A DNA stretch of 44,865 bases, taken from the NCBI GenBank assembly GCA_938017825.1, contig CALIJE010000083.1:1-44865 (forward strand), written 5' to 3'. The position numbers were made by a program, and so were the translations under genes. Position 1 is the stretch's first letter, and every line of letters begins with the position of its first letter. Shown in pieces: positions 27,441 to 36,449 of the stretch. The notes under the pieces are model-generated. The model was not told where the DNA came from, searched no databases, and saw nothing but the letters and a program-made list of their open reading frames with translations. Source of the DNA: an uncultured Flavobacteriaceae bacterium (GTDB taxonomy: Bacteria; Bacteroidota; Bacteroidia; Flavobacteriales; Flavobacteriaceae).

Positions 27441-28982
27441 ATGAAAAATCTCTTCACGATCATTTTCACCCTGCTGTTCCTAACTGCTGAAACCCAAGCG
27501 CAAACTAAAACGGATGTTGACTTAAAGGCGCTCGACAAGTACTATGCAAAAATGGTACAGGACTGGGATATTCCTGGGGCCTCAATAGGCATAGTGAAAG
27601 ATGGCAAACTAGTTTTCACCGGAAACTATGGGGTAATGGAAATGGGCAAAAAAGATAAGCCTACCGAAGAAACCTTGTATGCCATCGCCTCAAATTCGAA
27701 GGCGTTTACCTCTGCCATCATCGGCATGTTGGTACAAGAGGGAAAATTGGATTGGAACGATAAGGTAAAAAAGCACCTGCCCTATTTTGAACTATACGAC
27801 TCATGGGTGGCAGAACATGCAACAATCAGGGATCTATTAAGTCATCGCATAGGCCTAGGAACTTTTAGTGGCGATAACATCTGGTACAAATCAACACTTT
27901 CTACCGAAGAAATCATTAAGAATATCAAACACGTACCCCAAGCTTTCGAATTTAGATCGGGGTATGGCTATTCGAACCTCATGTACATTGCTGCAGGAAA
28001 GATAATAGAAAATACGACCGGCAAAAGTTGGGGCGATAATGTGCGCGAACGCATTCTTGAACCTTTAGGTATGGATCGCACTATTTCTTCCCTTAAAGAT
28101 TTGGACAAAAAAGGCAATTACGCAACTCCGCATGCCAGGAGAGACAATAAGAACTATACCATTCCATGGGTAGATTGGGAGAATGTCGCAGCTACAGGAG
28201 GCTTAATATCGAGTGTTGAGGATATTTCGAAATGGATGATCTTTAATTTAAACCACGGCATTCATAAGACCGATACCTTGCTGACCAAAGCAACACGAAA
28301 TATGGTTTGGACACCCCATACGAATTACACCGTAGACCATACGGCTCAAAACGACTACAATAGTCATTTTAATGGCTACGGCTTGGGATGGGGACTGAGC
28401 GATTACCATGGGAGAATGCGCGTTGGGCATACCGGTGGCTATGATGGCTTTATTACGGCCGTAAACCTCATTCCTGATGAGAATCTAGGCATTGTTGTGC
28501 TTACCAACGGCGTAAAGAGTCCGATTTGGGCGGCGACCCATTATGGCTTAGCGCAATTTTTGGATATCCCGGCCAAGGATTATTCCAAAACACTTCTAGA
28601 ACGGGCGAACAGACGTGCTGAACGGGATACGCGAATAGCGTACCGCCAAGAAAATAGGGAATTGAATACGAATCCTGGAATACCGATCGAAGTATTTGCC
28701 GGCCCTTACCGATCGGATTTAGTGGGCAACATTTCGATAACCCAAAATGGCGAAACTTTAAATTTGGAATTTGAAAATTCACCCTTGCTTGCCGCAACCC
28801 TTACCCATTGGCACCACAATGTTTGGGAAATTCATTGGAAACACCCACAGGCCTGGTTTAGCTTTGGAACAATTCAGATTAAAACAGATAACAACCTAAA
28901 GGTTAAAGGATTTGATTTTGATGTGCCCAATGATGATTTCTTTTTCCAAGAACTAAAACCATATCGTGTAAAAGACGACTAG
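27441..28982 (+). CDS. Serine hydrolase, class C beta-lactamase-like
   Basis: 513 residues from ATG 27441, which starts a signal peptide (MKNLFTIIFTLLFLTAETQAQ); the frame upstream to 27396 is not signal-like. Active-site motifs of the beta-lactamase/penicillin-binding fold are SxxK (Ser84, Lys87), YxN (Tyr177, Asn179) and HTGG (330-333). A C-terminal beta domain of about 120 residues (from EVFAGPYRSD) resembles DUF3471. It is likely a periplasmic peptidase or esterase rather than an antibiotic-resistance enzyme. It follows the DUF2797 gene by 54 bp. Confidence 0.88.
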   Translation: MKNLFTIIFTLLFLTAETQAQTKTDVDLKALDKYYAKMVQDWDIPGASIGIVKDGKLVFTGNYGVMEMGKKDKPTEETLYAIASNSKAFTSAIIGMLVQEGKLDWNDKVKKHLPYFELYDSWVAEHATIRDLLSHRIGLGTFSGDNIWYKSTLSTEEIIKNIKHVPQAFEFRSGYGYSNLMYIAAGKIIENTTGKSWGDNVRERILEPLGMDRTISSLKDLDKKGNYATPHARRDNKNYTIPWVDWENVAATGGLISSVEDISKWMIFNLNHGIHKTDTLLTKATRNMVWTPHTNYTVDHTAQNDYNSHFNGYGLGWGLSDYHGRMRVGHTGGYDGFITAVNLIPDENLGIVVLTNGVKSPIWAATHYGLAQFLDIPAKDYSKTLLERANRRAERDTRIAYRQENRELNTNPGIPIEVFAGPYRSDLVGNISITQNGETLNLEFENSPLLAATLTHWHHNVWEIHWKHPQAWFSFGTIQIKTDNNLKVKGFDFDVPNDDFFFQELKPYRVKDD

Positions 28983-29009
28983 CGAATCAGGACTAAAAGT
29001 GCATTTTGG

Positions 29010-31748
29010 TTATTGGGTAGAATCTTTCTTTACCGAATCGGTTTTCTTCTTCTTCGTTCCAAAAAGCCCTCCCAAAATGTCCTTGGCTTTTTCTTTGACC
29101 ACATCCTCTTCTTTTTTGGGTGGTATCGAATCGACTGGGCTCGCGATCGTATCTTTTGTCTTGGTACCTAAAATACCCCCTAAAATGTCGGTAGCGGCTT
29201 CTTTGGCCGGGTCGGTGGCCGTAGAATCGCCTTCCGAAGGAGTTCCGCCCAATACGTCATTCAAGAGATCTGTGGCCTTATCTTTCCCCTTATTGATCAG
29301 TTTTTGTTTTTGTATCTCAAGGAGCTTATTGGTAAGGCTTTTTACACCAGAGGTCATGTCGGTCGTAACCTGCGGACTGGTATACCCTCCTCCAATGGTC
29401 GCCGTCACCGGAATGGTCAAATCTTGTAGTTCGGCTTCCCCTATTTTGGAAATGAGACCATTAACTTCAGTGCCCAAATACTTGGCGGGAACCTGCATGG
29501 TGGCCTTGTAATTGAGTTGTTGATCAAAACTATGGCTGCCATCAATATTGATGGCAATATCTTTATAGGTAACCGTAAAAGGCTTCACGCTAACCACCCC
29601 ATCCTTAAACGACAATTTGGTCTTAAGGGCATCTAGATTTAAATCCTTAGGATTTACAAAATCCAGCTTGCTTACCAGTGCCGTTAAAATAGGTGTTTGT
29701 GCGGCATCTATTTCACGTGCAAAAACATTGGCCAATACATCGCCACTCAAAGAACCAAGGTCAAGATCAAAATCATCGGTCAAATTTCCCGAGAGCTCTA
29801 TATTAGAATCTAATTTCCCCTGTAATATTTTTGCGACCGGTGCCAAGGTCTTGAACAATTCAACGGCCTTAAACGACTCTCCTATCTCTAGCTTATCCAA
29901 TCCAAGTTTCATGGCAAAGGTAGGCGTGTCGTTCTTGGTCGAAACTTCTCCGTCAAAAGACACCTTACCGTCGAACATCGAAGTGGTCATATTGTTCAAC
30001 ACCGCTTTTTCATCTTTGATTCGAAGATTCCCTTTTACATCTTTCAAAACCAAGTTATCATAAAGAACAGTATTGGCATTGGCATTGATATTCGCATCCA
30101 AAAACGATGGTATCTTAATTTTTTCCTCAGCAGTACCCGAAGCAGATCCCTGACCTGATGTATCCCCATCTTCTTCGCTCGCTTCGTCCGCAACCATAAA
30201 ATCATTTAAAGCGAACACATTCGAGTTTAGATTAAAGTTACCTTCTACCTTTTCGTCGTTGAACAGGTAACCCAGGAAATTATTGATCGTACCCGTGGCA
30301 TTAAAGTCTGTCTTACCCGTTGTACCCTCCAATTTGTTGAGGGTTACCGTCTTTGGATTAAAGGTCAGATCCGTTGTCCTTAGCTGTAAGGGATTCGCCA
30401 TCTCGGTTGAATTGTACTCGAAATCCTTAAGACTCATCGTACCTGAGGTCTCTGTGTTTTCATAGCGTTTCTTTTCTACCGATGCCATATCGAACGCGGT
30501 GGTCAAATCGGTATTTAGCATTCCTTTCAAATCTAGATCGGCAGGAACGGGATAGGCCTTGGAAATGTTGGCCAAATTCATTTTGCCATCAACATGGGCA
30601 TTCACTTTGGTGTTGCCCATAAGTTCCCTGACCTTGGCCACCATATTAAACGTATCCTCATCTATCATAAAGGAAAGCTTGTCGATATTCAGTTGGGTAT
30701 CTTCTGTGATTCCGGTCGTATTGAGTACGTCAACATCGATAAATACATTGCGTACAGACTTTGGTAAATCGGGATATTTGAACGAAGCATTATCCGAATT
30801 GATCTTGATATCGAATTTTGGGATATGGGTTTCGTCTACGACACCGTTAAATGCCCCGGTAACCGTGAAGTCGCCTGTGGTCTTTACATTTTCTATATTC
30901 TTGGAATATTCGGCCGGAATCACGGCCAAGAAATTTTTGAAATCTGAGGAAGGCGTTTTAAACTTGATGTCTATTTCCTGGTTGTCCTCATTTACCTTTA
31001 CAAAACCATCGAAAACCAAGGGCAATTGATTGACCATGGCTTCGTTCTTAAGAAAAGTATATTTGTCGTCCTTGAGGTCTATTCCTATTAGGGCATCGAG
31101 CTTTATACGATTGTTGTTCAGATAATTGGTACTATCCAGTTCAAAAGTGACCAAGGCCTCGGTTTGGGTATCCAGTTCAGAATTAACCGCAGACAAATCG
31201 CCTGTACCAAAATGTTGAATGTCTGAAACCATCAGAAAGACTTTCGCCGCTTGATCATCATAAATGACCTTCGAATTGGTCAGCTCATAAGACTTTAAGT
31301 CTAGGGTAAAGCCTTTAGAAGATTGTAATTCTTCATCTCCGTCATCATTGGCAATCTCATAATTCGCACGTTCCTCTTCATTCACTTTTACATGAATATG
31401 CGCCCCATCAATGCTTAGATTGTTAATGGCCACGGCTTCCCCCTCGCCTTTGAACAATTCTCCTAATCCCAGGGTCAGCTTCATGTCTTTGGCCGTGAAT
31501 AGGGTATCGCCCTCAAAAGGAGACCTGTTTATCAAGGTGACCCCTTTTAATTGCAAATTCGCATTCGGAAAACTTTTGATCAAACTGAGATTGGCATCGG
31601 CAAAATCGAAATCGGCATTCACATTCGAATCGACATTATTTTTGATCAAATCGCCGATTTTGGCCTCTAGAACAAAGGGTGCCGCTATCAATAGGGCAAT
31701 GACCAATAGTAAGACGATACCGACTATTTTGAAAATCTTCTTTTTCAT
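29010..31748 (-). CDS. AsmA-family protein
   Basis: 912 residues from ATG 31748 (MKKKIFKIVGIVLLLVIALLIAAPFVL, a single N-terminal membrane anchor). The AsmA start KIGDLIKNNVDSNVNADFDF and the C-terminal AsmA-like block (about residues 560-770, LSGNLTDDFDLDLGSLSGDV, INIDGSHSFDQQLNYKATMQVPAKYL) frame a long periplasmic region of repeated beta strands. Relatives form bridge-like phospholipid transporters or barriers between membranes. The tail after residue 800 is Lys/Asp/Pro/Thr-rich low complexity with repeated DxLGGxxGT(K) units. Third gene of the sppA-yhhQ-asmA run. Confidence 0.88.
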   Translation of the reverse strand: MKKKIFKIVGIVLLLVIALLIAAPFVLEAKIGDLIKNNVDSNVNADFDFADANLSLIKSFPNANLQLKGVTLINRSPFEGDTLFTAKDMKLTLGLGELFKGEGEAVAINNLSIDGAHIHVKVNEEERANYEIANDDGDEELQSSKGFTLDLKSYELTNSKVIYDDQAAKVFLMVSDIQHFGTGDLSAVNSELDTQTEALVTFELDSTNYLNNNRIKLDALIGIDLKDDKYTFLKNEAMVNQLPLVFDGFVKVNEDNQEIDIKFKTPSSDFKNFLAVIPAEYSKNIENVKTTGDFTVTGAFNGVVDETHIPKFDIKINSDNASFKYPDLPKSVRNVFIDVDVLNTTGITEDTQLNIDKLSFMIDEDTFNMVAKVRELMGNTKVNAHVDGKMNLANISKAYPVPADLDLKGMLNTDLTTAFDMASVEKKRYENTETSGTMSLKDFEYNSTEMANPLQLRTTDLTFNPKTVTLNKLEGTTGKTDFNATGTINNFLGYLFNDEKVEGNFNLNSNVFALNDFMVADEASEEDGDTSGQGSASGTAEEKIKIPSFLDANINANANTVLYDNLVLKDVKGNLRIKDEKAVLNNMTTSMFDGKVSFDGEVSTKNDTPTFAMKLGLDKLEIGESFKAVELFKTLAPVAKILQGKLDSNIELSGNLTDDFDLDLGSLSGDVLANVFAREIDAAQTPILTALVSKLDFVNPKDLNLDALKTKLSFKDGVVSVKPFTVTYKDIAINIDGSHSFDQQLNYKATMQVPAKYLGTEVNGLISKIGEAELQDLTIPVTATIGGGYTSPQVTTDMTSGVKSLTNKLLEIQKQKLINKGKDKATDLLNDVLGGTPSEGDSTATDPAKEAATDILGGILGTKTKDTIASPVDSIPPKKEEDVVKEKAKDILGGLFGTKKKKTDSVKKDSTQ

Positions 31749-31801
31749 GGGGAGATACTTTAACCTGTTATAACATAACAACTTAAAGCGCATATTATTT
31801 C

Positions 31802-32512
31802 CTACACTTCAAGCTTTATTTCTTCGCCTATGGCCAAACCAAAGCGCTTTCTAAAGAGATATACGAAGAAATAGAGAAAAGGGGTGTCGACGAATGCCAC
31901 AAGGACCTTGAAAAGAAAGGCACTTATAACAAGGCCCCAGAAATCCGTCCAAGGAAAAACCTTAAATAGACAAAGCAGCCCAATAACGGTGAAAGAATCT
32001 ATGAATTGGGAGAGGAAGGTAGAAAAGTTATTGCGCAGCCATAAATGTCTACCCTTGGTCAACCGCTTCCAAAAGTGGTAGATCGATATATCGATATATT
32101 GTGCACAAAGATATGCGATCATCGAGGCCAGCACTGCGATCGGAGACAGGGCAAAGACCTTTGTAAAGGTTTCATTATCGATTTTGGAAGTAGGAATAGC
32201 GGGAACCAAATCAGCTACGATTATAATTCCCATTGAAAAGATAGATGCAAAGATTCCCGTGGTTACGATTTGATTCGCCTTTTTGCGACCATAGATCTCC
32301 GAAATTAGATCGGTGATCAAAAATGTTAAGGGATAGGGCAAAATGCCCACCGAAACGACGAATAGCGAAGCGCCGAAAACGGTAAGATCCCCAAAAGGAT
32401 TCCAATAGAAGAACTTTTGAAAAATGAGATTGGATACTACAAGGGACGTAATGAAAAGTGCCCCCAGATATAGGTATATCCTATAGGCAAGCTTTTGATC
32501 CTTGGAGGTCAT
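31802..32512 (-). CDS. yhhQ: Queuosine precursor transporter
   Basis: 236 residues with six predicted membrane helices. YhhQ/DUF165 motifs include PLTFLITDLISEIYGRKKANQIV (about residue 60) and AYLCAQYIDISIYHFWKRLTKGRHLWLRNNFSTFLSQFIDSFTV (about residues 137-175). It imports preQ0/preQ1-type bases used for tRNA modification. It starts 3 bp behind sppA, so they share a transcript. Confidence 0.93.
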   Translation of the reverse strand: MTSKDQKLAYRIYLYLGALFITSLVVSNLIFQKFFYWNPFGDLTVFGASLFVVSVGILPYPLTFLITDLISEIYGRKKANQIVTTGIFASIFSMGIIIVADLVPAIPTSKIDNETFTKVFALSPIAVLASMIAYLCAQYIDISIYHFWKRLTKGRHLWLRNNFSTFLSQFIDSFTVIGLLCLFKVFPWTDFWGLVISAFLFKVLVAFVDTPFLYFFVYLFRKRFGLAIGEEIKLEV

Positions 32513-32515
32513 GGT

Positions 32516-34276
32516 CTATTTTATTTCTAAAATGAACGGCATTCTGGCCTGAATGCCTTTTTGTTCCATTACAGACTTTAGCTGTTTTAAAATGGCATAG
32601 GCCTCGGCACCGATTTCGTCTTCTATCGCCTCTTGCTTGGCCTTGGCACTTGCGCCGCCCAAATCATCCATTAGCCTCTCAAAACCGGTCTTGTACTTGG
32701 GGTATTTACGAATGCCATATTCCGTTATATCGGCAAGCTCGGCGGCTTCGGCAATCGCATCGTCGAGGTTGCCCAGCTCATCTACCAATCCCAAGCGTTT
32801 CGCATCGGTACCGCTCCAAACACGCCCTTGCGCAAGGCTATCAGCTTGGGCCATCGATATTCCACGACCCTTGGAAACACGATCCAAAAAGGTGTCGTAG
32901 ACCTCTTCTATACCCTCTTTGACGGTACCTCTAAAGGTATCGCTCATGGGCTCAAAAAATGAATAGTCTACCGAGTTCTCATTTGTGCCTACTTGCTCTG
33001 CATTAACACCAAGGTCAGCTGCCAGTTCACTTATATTGGGCACCGTGCCAAAAACCCCGATAGACCCCGTAATGGTGGTTGGTTCGGCAAATATCTTCTG
33101 CGCCCCGGCGGCAATATAGTACCCACCCGAAGCGGCCACATTGCCCATAGATACCACAAAAGGCTTTTCTGCTTTCGCCAGTTCCAATTCTCGCCAAATA
33201 ATATCGGAAGTTAAGGCACTACCGCCCGGAGAATCTACCCGAAGCACGATGGCCTTTACGTTATCATCTTTCTTGGCCTTTCGAATTGCCTTCACCATCA
33301 TCCCTTGACCGATAGTTGTTTGACTGCCCTCACCGTACAGTATTTCCCCCTGCGCATAAATCAAGGCAATTTTGTCTTTTCCGGTTTTTCTGTTCTTCGT
33401 ATTCGAACGAACAATATAGTCGGACAAGGCGATGGTATTCAGATCATCTTTATCCTCAAGACCCATGGAACCTTTCATAAGCTGTTCGTACTCATCATAA
33501 AACAACACCCCGTCTACCAAACCTGATGCCATTGCATGATCGGCAGTTCGCCCTCCCAAGGTATCGGCGATGATATTTAAGCTTTCGCGACTTTGCTTAC
33601 GCCCTATTGAAATATCATCTACCATATCGTCCCAAAGCGAGGTAATCAATTCTTTGATCTGGGTTCGGTTCGCATCGCTCATCTCATTCGCGAGAAACGG
33701 TTCTACGGCGCTTTTGTATTTACCATGGCGGATGACCTCCATTTTTATACCGGTCTTCTCTTGCAGATCCTTGTAAAAGAGCACCTCAGACGAGAGGCCC
33801 TTAAAATCGACCGCCCCTACCGGATTGAGAAATACACTATCGGCCACACTGGCAAGGTAGTAGTCTTTTTGCAAGAAAAAATCGGCATAGGCATATACGA
33901 ATTTTCCATTCTCCTTAAAGTCGATCAGAGCATCTCGAATAGCCTTCGTTTGTGCCAAACCGGCCATGATGAACACATTGTTTAGACTTATGCCACGAAT
34001 ATCATCATCCTCTTTGGCCACCTCAATCGCATGCAAAATTTCGTCGAGGCCCTGGGAAACTTCGAATACACCTGCAAACGGATCTGCCGCACTATTGCCG
34101 ACATAGTCTTGAATGGGCGTGGAAAGCTTTAATTCCAAGACCGAATTCTTTTTCACGGTAACGGTATCCTCACCACTACTTACCAAACTGGCAAAAATGA
34201 GAAACATCACGAACATGATTCCGAAGGCGATCAAACATCCCAATATGGCGGCGAGTAGGTTTCTTAAGAACTTCAT
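32516..34276 (-). CDS. sppA: Signal peptide peptidase SppA, 67-kDa type
   Basis: 586 residues, the long two-domain form. An N-terminal membrane anchor (about residues 5-32) precedes two S49 domains. The catalytic Lys of the first domain is Lys188 in HGKYKSAVEPF and the Ser of the second domain is Ser383 in GNVAASGGYYIA; SPGGSALTSD is also present. It degrades signal peptides left in the inner membrane. A -7 box lies 25 bases upstream. Confidence 0.94.
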   Translation of the reverse strand: MKFLRNLLAAILGCLIAFGIMFVMFLIFASLVSSGEDTVTVKKNSVLELKLSTPIQDYVGNSAADPFAGVFEVSQGLDEILHAIEVAKEDDDIRGISLNNVFIMAGLAQTKAIRDALIDFKENGKFVYAYADFFLQKDYYLASVADSVFLNPVGAVDFKGLSSEVLFYKDLQEKTGIKMEVIRHGKYKSAVEPFLANEMSDANRTQIKELITSLWDDMVDDISIGRKQSRESLNIIADTLGGRTADHAMASGLVDGVLFYDEYEQLMKGSMGLEDKDDLNTIALSDYIVRSNTKNRKTGKDKIALIYAQGEILYGEGSQTTIGQGMMVKAIRKAKKDDNVKAIVLRVDSPGGSALTSDIIWRELELAKAEKPFVVSMGNVAASGGYYIAAGAQKIFAEPTTITGSIGVFGTVPNISELAADLGVNAEQVGTNENSVDYSFFEPMSDTFRGTVKEGIEEVYDTFLDRVSKGRGISMAQADSLAQGRVWSGTDAKRLGLVDELGNLDDAIAEAAELADITEYGIRKYPKYKTGFERLMDDLGGASAKAKQEAIEDEIGAEAYAILKQLKSVMEQKGIQARMPFILEIK

Positions 34277-34301
34277 TGAGTTTTAATTTGAAATTTTAAA
34301 T

Positions 34302-34309
34302 CAAAGATA
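34302..34309 (-). promoter_or_regulatory. -7 promoter element of the sppA operon
   Basis: On the minus strand TATCTTTG, matching TAnnTTTG, 25 bases before the sppA ATG. The spacer and -33 region overlap the first copy of the direct repeat at 34312-34334. Confidence 0.5.
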
Positions 34310-34311
34310 GT

Positions 34312-34498
34312 GAACTCCACATGAGTTTTTCTTATCGCTGCAAATTTCACGAGCTGAACCCTTTTTGCAACATTTATCGACACGCATTTAAAGATGCATG
34401 GGCCATAAAAAGATATCGCCTAGGCGCAAAAGCCGCTATTTTCCAATGAAATTAAAAACTCAACGAGAATTCGAGGAACTCCTCATGAGTTTTTGTTA
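34312..34498. repeat. Two-copy direct repeat in the sppA/folK divergent gap
   Basis: Copies at 34312-34334 and 34476-34498 match at 21 of 23 positions (core GAACTCC, then CATGAGTTTTT, then TTA). Each copy contains a dyad ACTC-N5-GAGT. The second copy is also the right arm of a hairpin: AAAAACTCA (34454-34462) pairs with TGAGTTTTT (34486-34494) with GAGG/CCTC nested inside. This is a likely regulatory region; 164 bp separate the copies. Confidence 0.5.
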
Positions 34499-34512
34499 CT
34501 TTGCCCTGCACT

Positions 34513-35658
34513 ATGCCCCAATCAAAAATCGCATACCTAGCTCTCGGGAGCAATCTCGGCGATAAGCCAAATCACCTGCAAAAGGCACTCTTTGCCCTGC
34601 AAGAAAAGGTCGGTGATATTCGGCGTATCTCGCCGGTTTACCAAAGCAGTGCATGGGGTTTCGAGGCCGATGACTTTCTGAACTGCTGTTTAGAAATAGA
34701 GACCCCTTGTATGCCACAGGAGCTACTTGCCCATATCGTGGCCATTGAGACTTCGCTGGGCAGGGTACGGGTACAGGAAGAAGGCTATGAGGCCCGCATT
34801 ATTGACATCGATATTCTGTATTACGAAAACGAAACGGTCGTTTCCGAAAATTTGGTCATCCCCCATCCTGAAATACCGTTCCGAAAATTCGTCTTGCGCC
34901 CCTTGGCAGACATTGCGCCGCAATACTACCATCCGATCTTGAACAAGGATTCTCGAAATTTGCTACAAGAATGCAAGGACAAGGGTAGTCTGGAGAAAAC
35001 GAGCTATCGTCTTTTCAAGGATCAACAGGCCTTGTTCTCCCATTTGGGCTTTATCGCTTTTGAAGGAAATATCGGTGCGGGAAAAACGACCTTGGCGCAG
35101 AAGTTCGCAGAAGATTTCAATGCCAAACTGGTGCTCGAGCGTTTTGCCGACAATCCGTTTCTGCCCAAATTTTACGAGGACCAATCGCGCTACGCCTTTC
35201 CGTTGGAGATGTCTTTTCTGGCAGATCGCTACCAACAGTTTACCGACGACACCTCACAATATGATCTCTTCAAAAACTTTATGGTGAGCGACTACGATAT
35301 TTACAAATCGTTGATTTTTGCTCAAATAACCTTACAGGAAGAGGAATTCAGACTCTATCGAAAACTGTTTAACCTAATGTACAAGGAGGTCAAAAAGCCA
35401 AAAATATACGTTTACCTGTACCAGACCACAGCGCGACTTTTAGAGAACATCAAGAATAGAGGAAGGGCGTACGAACAAAATATAGAGGCCTCCTATCTCG
35501 ACAAGATCAACCAAGGATATTTTGACTTTATCAAGAGCTATCCCCAGCAAAATAGCCTAGTTATCGATGTGAGCGAAATGGATTTTGTGCGCAGTGAGCA
35601 CGACTATAATACCATTCTTAACACGATTCAAGAATTTGCGACCTCGAAATCATTTTAA
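34513..35658 (+). CDS. folK: FolK fused to deoxynucleoside kinase
   Basis: 381 residues from ATG 34513 (a TTG at 34501 is the only upstream alternative). Residues 1 to about 155 are 6-hydroxymethyl-7,8-dihydropterin pyrophosphokinase: AYLALGSNLGDKPNHLQ, SSAWGFEADDFLNCCLEI, RIIDIDILYYE, IPHPEIPFRKFVLRPLADIAP. From about residue 178 a deoxynucleoside kinase follows: Walker A GNIGAGKT (185-192), LERFADNPFLPKFY, LADRYQQF, and RGRAYEQNIEASYL. The first makes a folate intermediate, the second salvages deoxynucleosides. From memory the fusion is usual in Flavobacteriaceae. It is closed by a bidirectional terminator. Confidence 0.93.
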   Translation: MPQSKIAYLALGSNLGDKPNHLQKALFALQEKVGDIRRISPVYQSSAWGFEADDFLNCCLEIETPCMPQELLAHIVAIETSLGRVRVQEEGYEARIIDIDILYYENETVVSENLVIPHPEIPFRKFVLRPLADIAPQYYHPILNKDSRNLLQECKDKGSLEKTSYRLFKDQQALFSHLGFIAFEGNIGAGKTTLAQKFAEDFNAKLVLERFADNPFLPKFYEDQSRYAFPLEMSFLADRYQQFTDDTSQYDLFKNFMVSDYDIYKSLIFAQITLQEEEFRLYRKLFNLMYKEVKKPKIYVYLYQTTARLLENIKNRGRAYEQNIEASYLDKINQGYFDFIKSYPQQNSLVIDVSEMDFVRSEHDYNTILNTIQEFATSKSF

Positions 35659-35748
35659 CACTTTTTTGGCAAAAATACTTGCGAGGGAAAATGTTTTTAA
35701 CGTAATTGCGGTATCCTTAATGAGGAACTAACTAACTCAAACTATACC

Positions 35749-35778
35749 AAAAGCCCCTGTATTTGAAGGGGCTTTTTT
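35749..35778. terminator. Bidirectional terminator between folK and the SPOUT gene
   Basis: AAAAGCCCC (35749-35757) pairs with GGGGCTTTT (35768-35776), followed by further T. It lies between convergent genes. Confidence 0.9.
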
Positions 35779-36307
35779 ATTTTTGAAGCTTCCTCCAGAA
35801 ATCCCAAATCACTATCCCGGCACTTACCGAAATATTTAAGGAATGCTTGGTGCCGTACTGCGGAATTTCAACCACATCGTCACATTCATCTACCACAAGC
35901 TGGGAAACTCCTTTTACCTCATTGCCGAACACCAGAGCGTACTTTTGATCATTTGAAACCGAAAAGTTTTGTAGCATGGTAGCATTCTCGGCCTGCTCAA
36001 TGGCGACGGTCACATAACCGGCCTCCTCTAAGTTTTGCAATAAGGTAACTGCATTTTCGGCATATTCCCATGCCACACTATCGGTTGCGCCCAATGCCGT
36101 TTTTCGAATGTCTTTATGGGGTGGTGTGGCGGTGATACCACAGAGGTAGATCTTTTCGATCAAAAAGGCATCGGCCGTGCGAAAAACCGAACCTATATTG
36201 TTTAGGCTTCGAATATCATCGAGGACGATCACCAAAGGTGTTTTAACGGCCTCCTTAAACTGCCCTACATCCAATCGGGGCAGTTCATCGTTTTTTAGTT
36301 TGCGCAT
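35777..36307 (-). CDS. SPOUT-family (TrmH/SpoU) RNA methyltransferase
   Basis: 176 residues. Trefoil-knot motifs are NNIGSVFRTAD (motif 1, about residue 36), ALVFGNEVKGV (motif 2, about residue 129) and IPQYGTKHSLNISVSAGIVIWD (motif 3). It should 2'-O-methylate a tRNA or rRNA ribose. No extra RNA-binding domain is visible, so it could be the small TrmH type. It is divergent from mutS. Confidence 0.88.
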   Translation of the reverse strand: MRKLKNDELPRLDVGQFKEAVKTPLVIVLDDIRSLNNIGSVFRTADAFLIEKIYLCGITATPPHKDIRKTALGATDSVAWEYAENAVTLLQNLEEAGYVTVAIEQAENATMLQNFSVSNDQKYALVFGNEVKGVSQLVVDECDDVVEIPQYGTKHSLNISVSAGIVIWDFWRKLQK

Positions 36308-36390
36308 AAGACTTCTGGGTTAACCGCTATGGCTTTAATCGGGTGTTAAAAGTTATCCCCATAATATCAACAATGGGGTATATTCCTTGG

Positions 36391-36398
36391 CAAAAATA
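36391..36398 (-). promoter_or_regulatory. -7-like element upstream of the SPOUT methyltransferase
   Basis: Minus-strand TATTTTTG, about 84 bases ahead of the SPOUT gene ATG. No -33 box recognised. Between it and the gene, CCCCAT (36357-36362) and ATGGGG (36373-36378) could form a small hairpin. Confidence 0.35.
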
Positions 36399-36449
36399 GT
36401 ACATTCGTTTTTATGGGTATGCGGCCGAAACAGGCTTAAAAACAATCGA

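Noticed and set aside
27441-28982. Antibiotic-resistance beta-lactamase
   Set aside because: Motifs are of the broad class C/PBP-like hydrolase family with a DUF3471-like tail, typical of peptidases and esterases; no resistance context.
30559-31029. 156-codon plus-strand frame inside the AsmA gene, with similar ones at 29617-30063 and 31411-31773
   Set aside because: Antisense shadows of the strongly coding AsmA frame; composition is Ser/Leu-rich without motifs.
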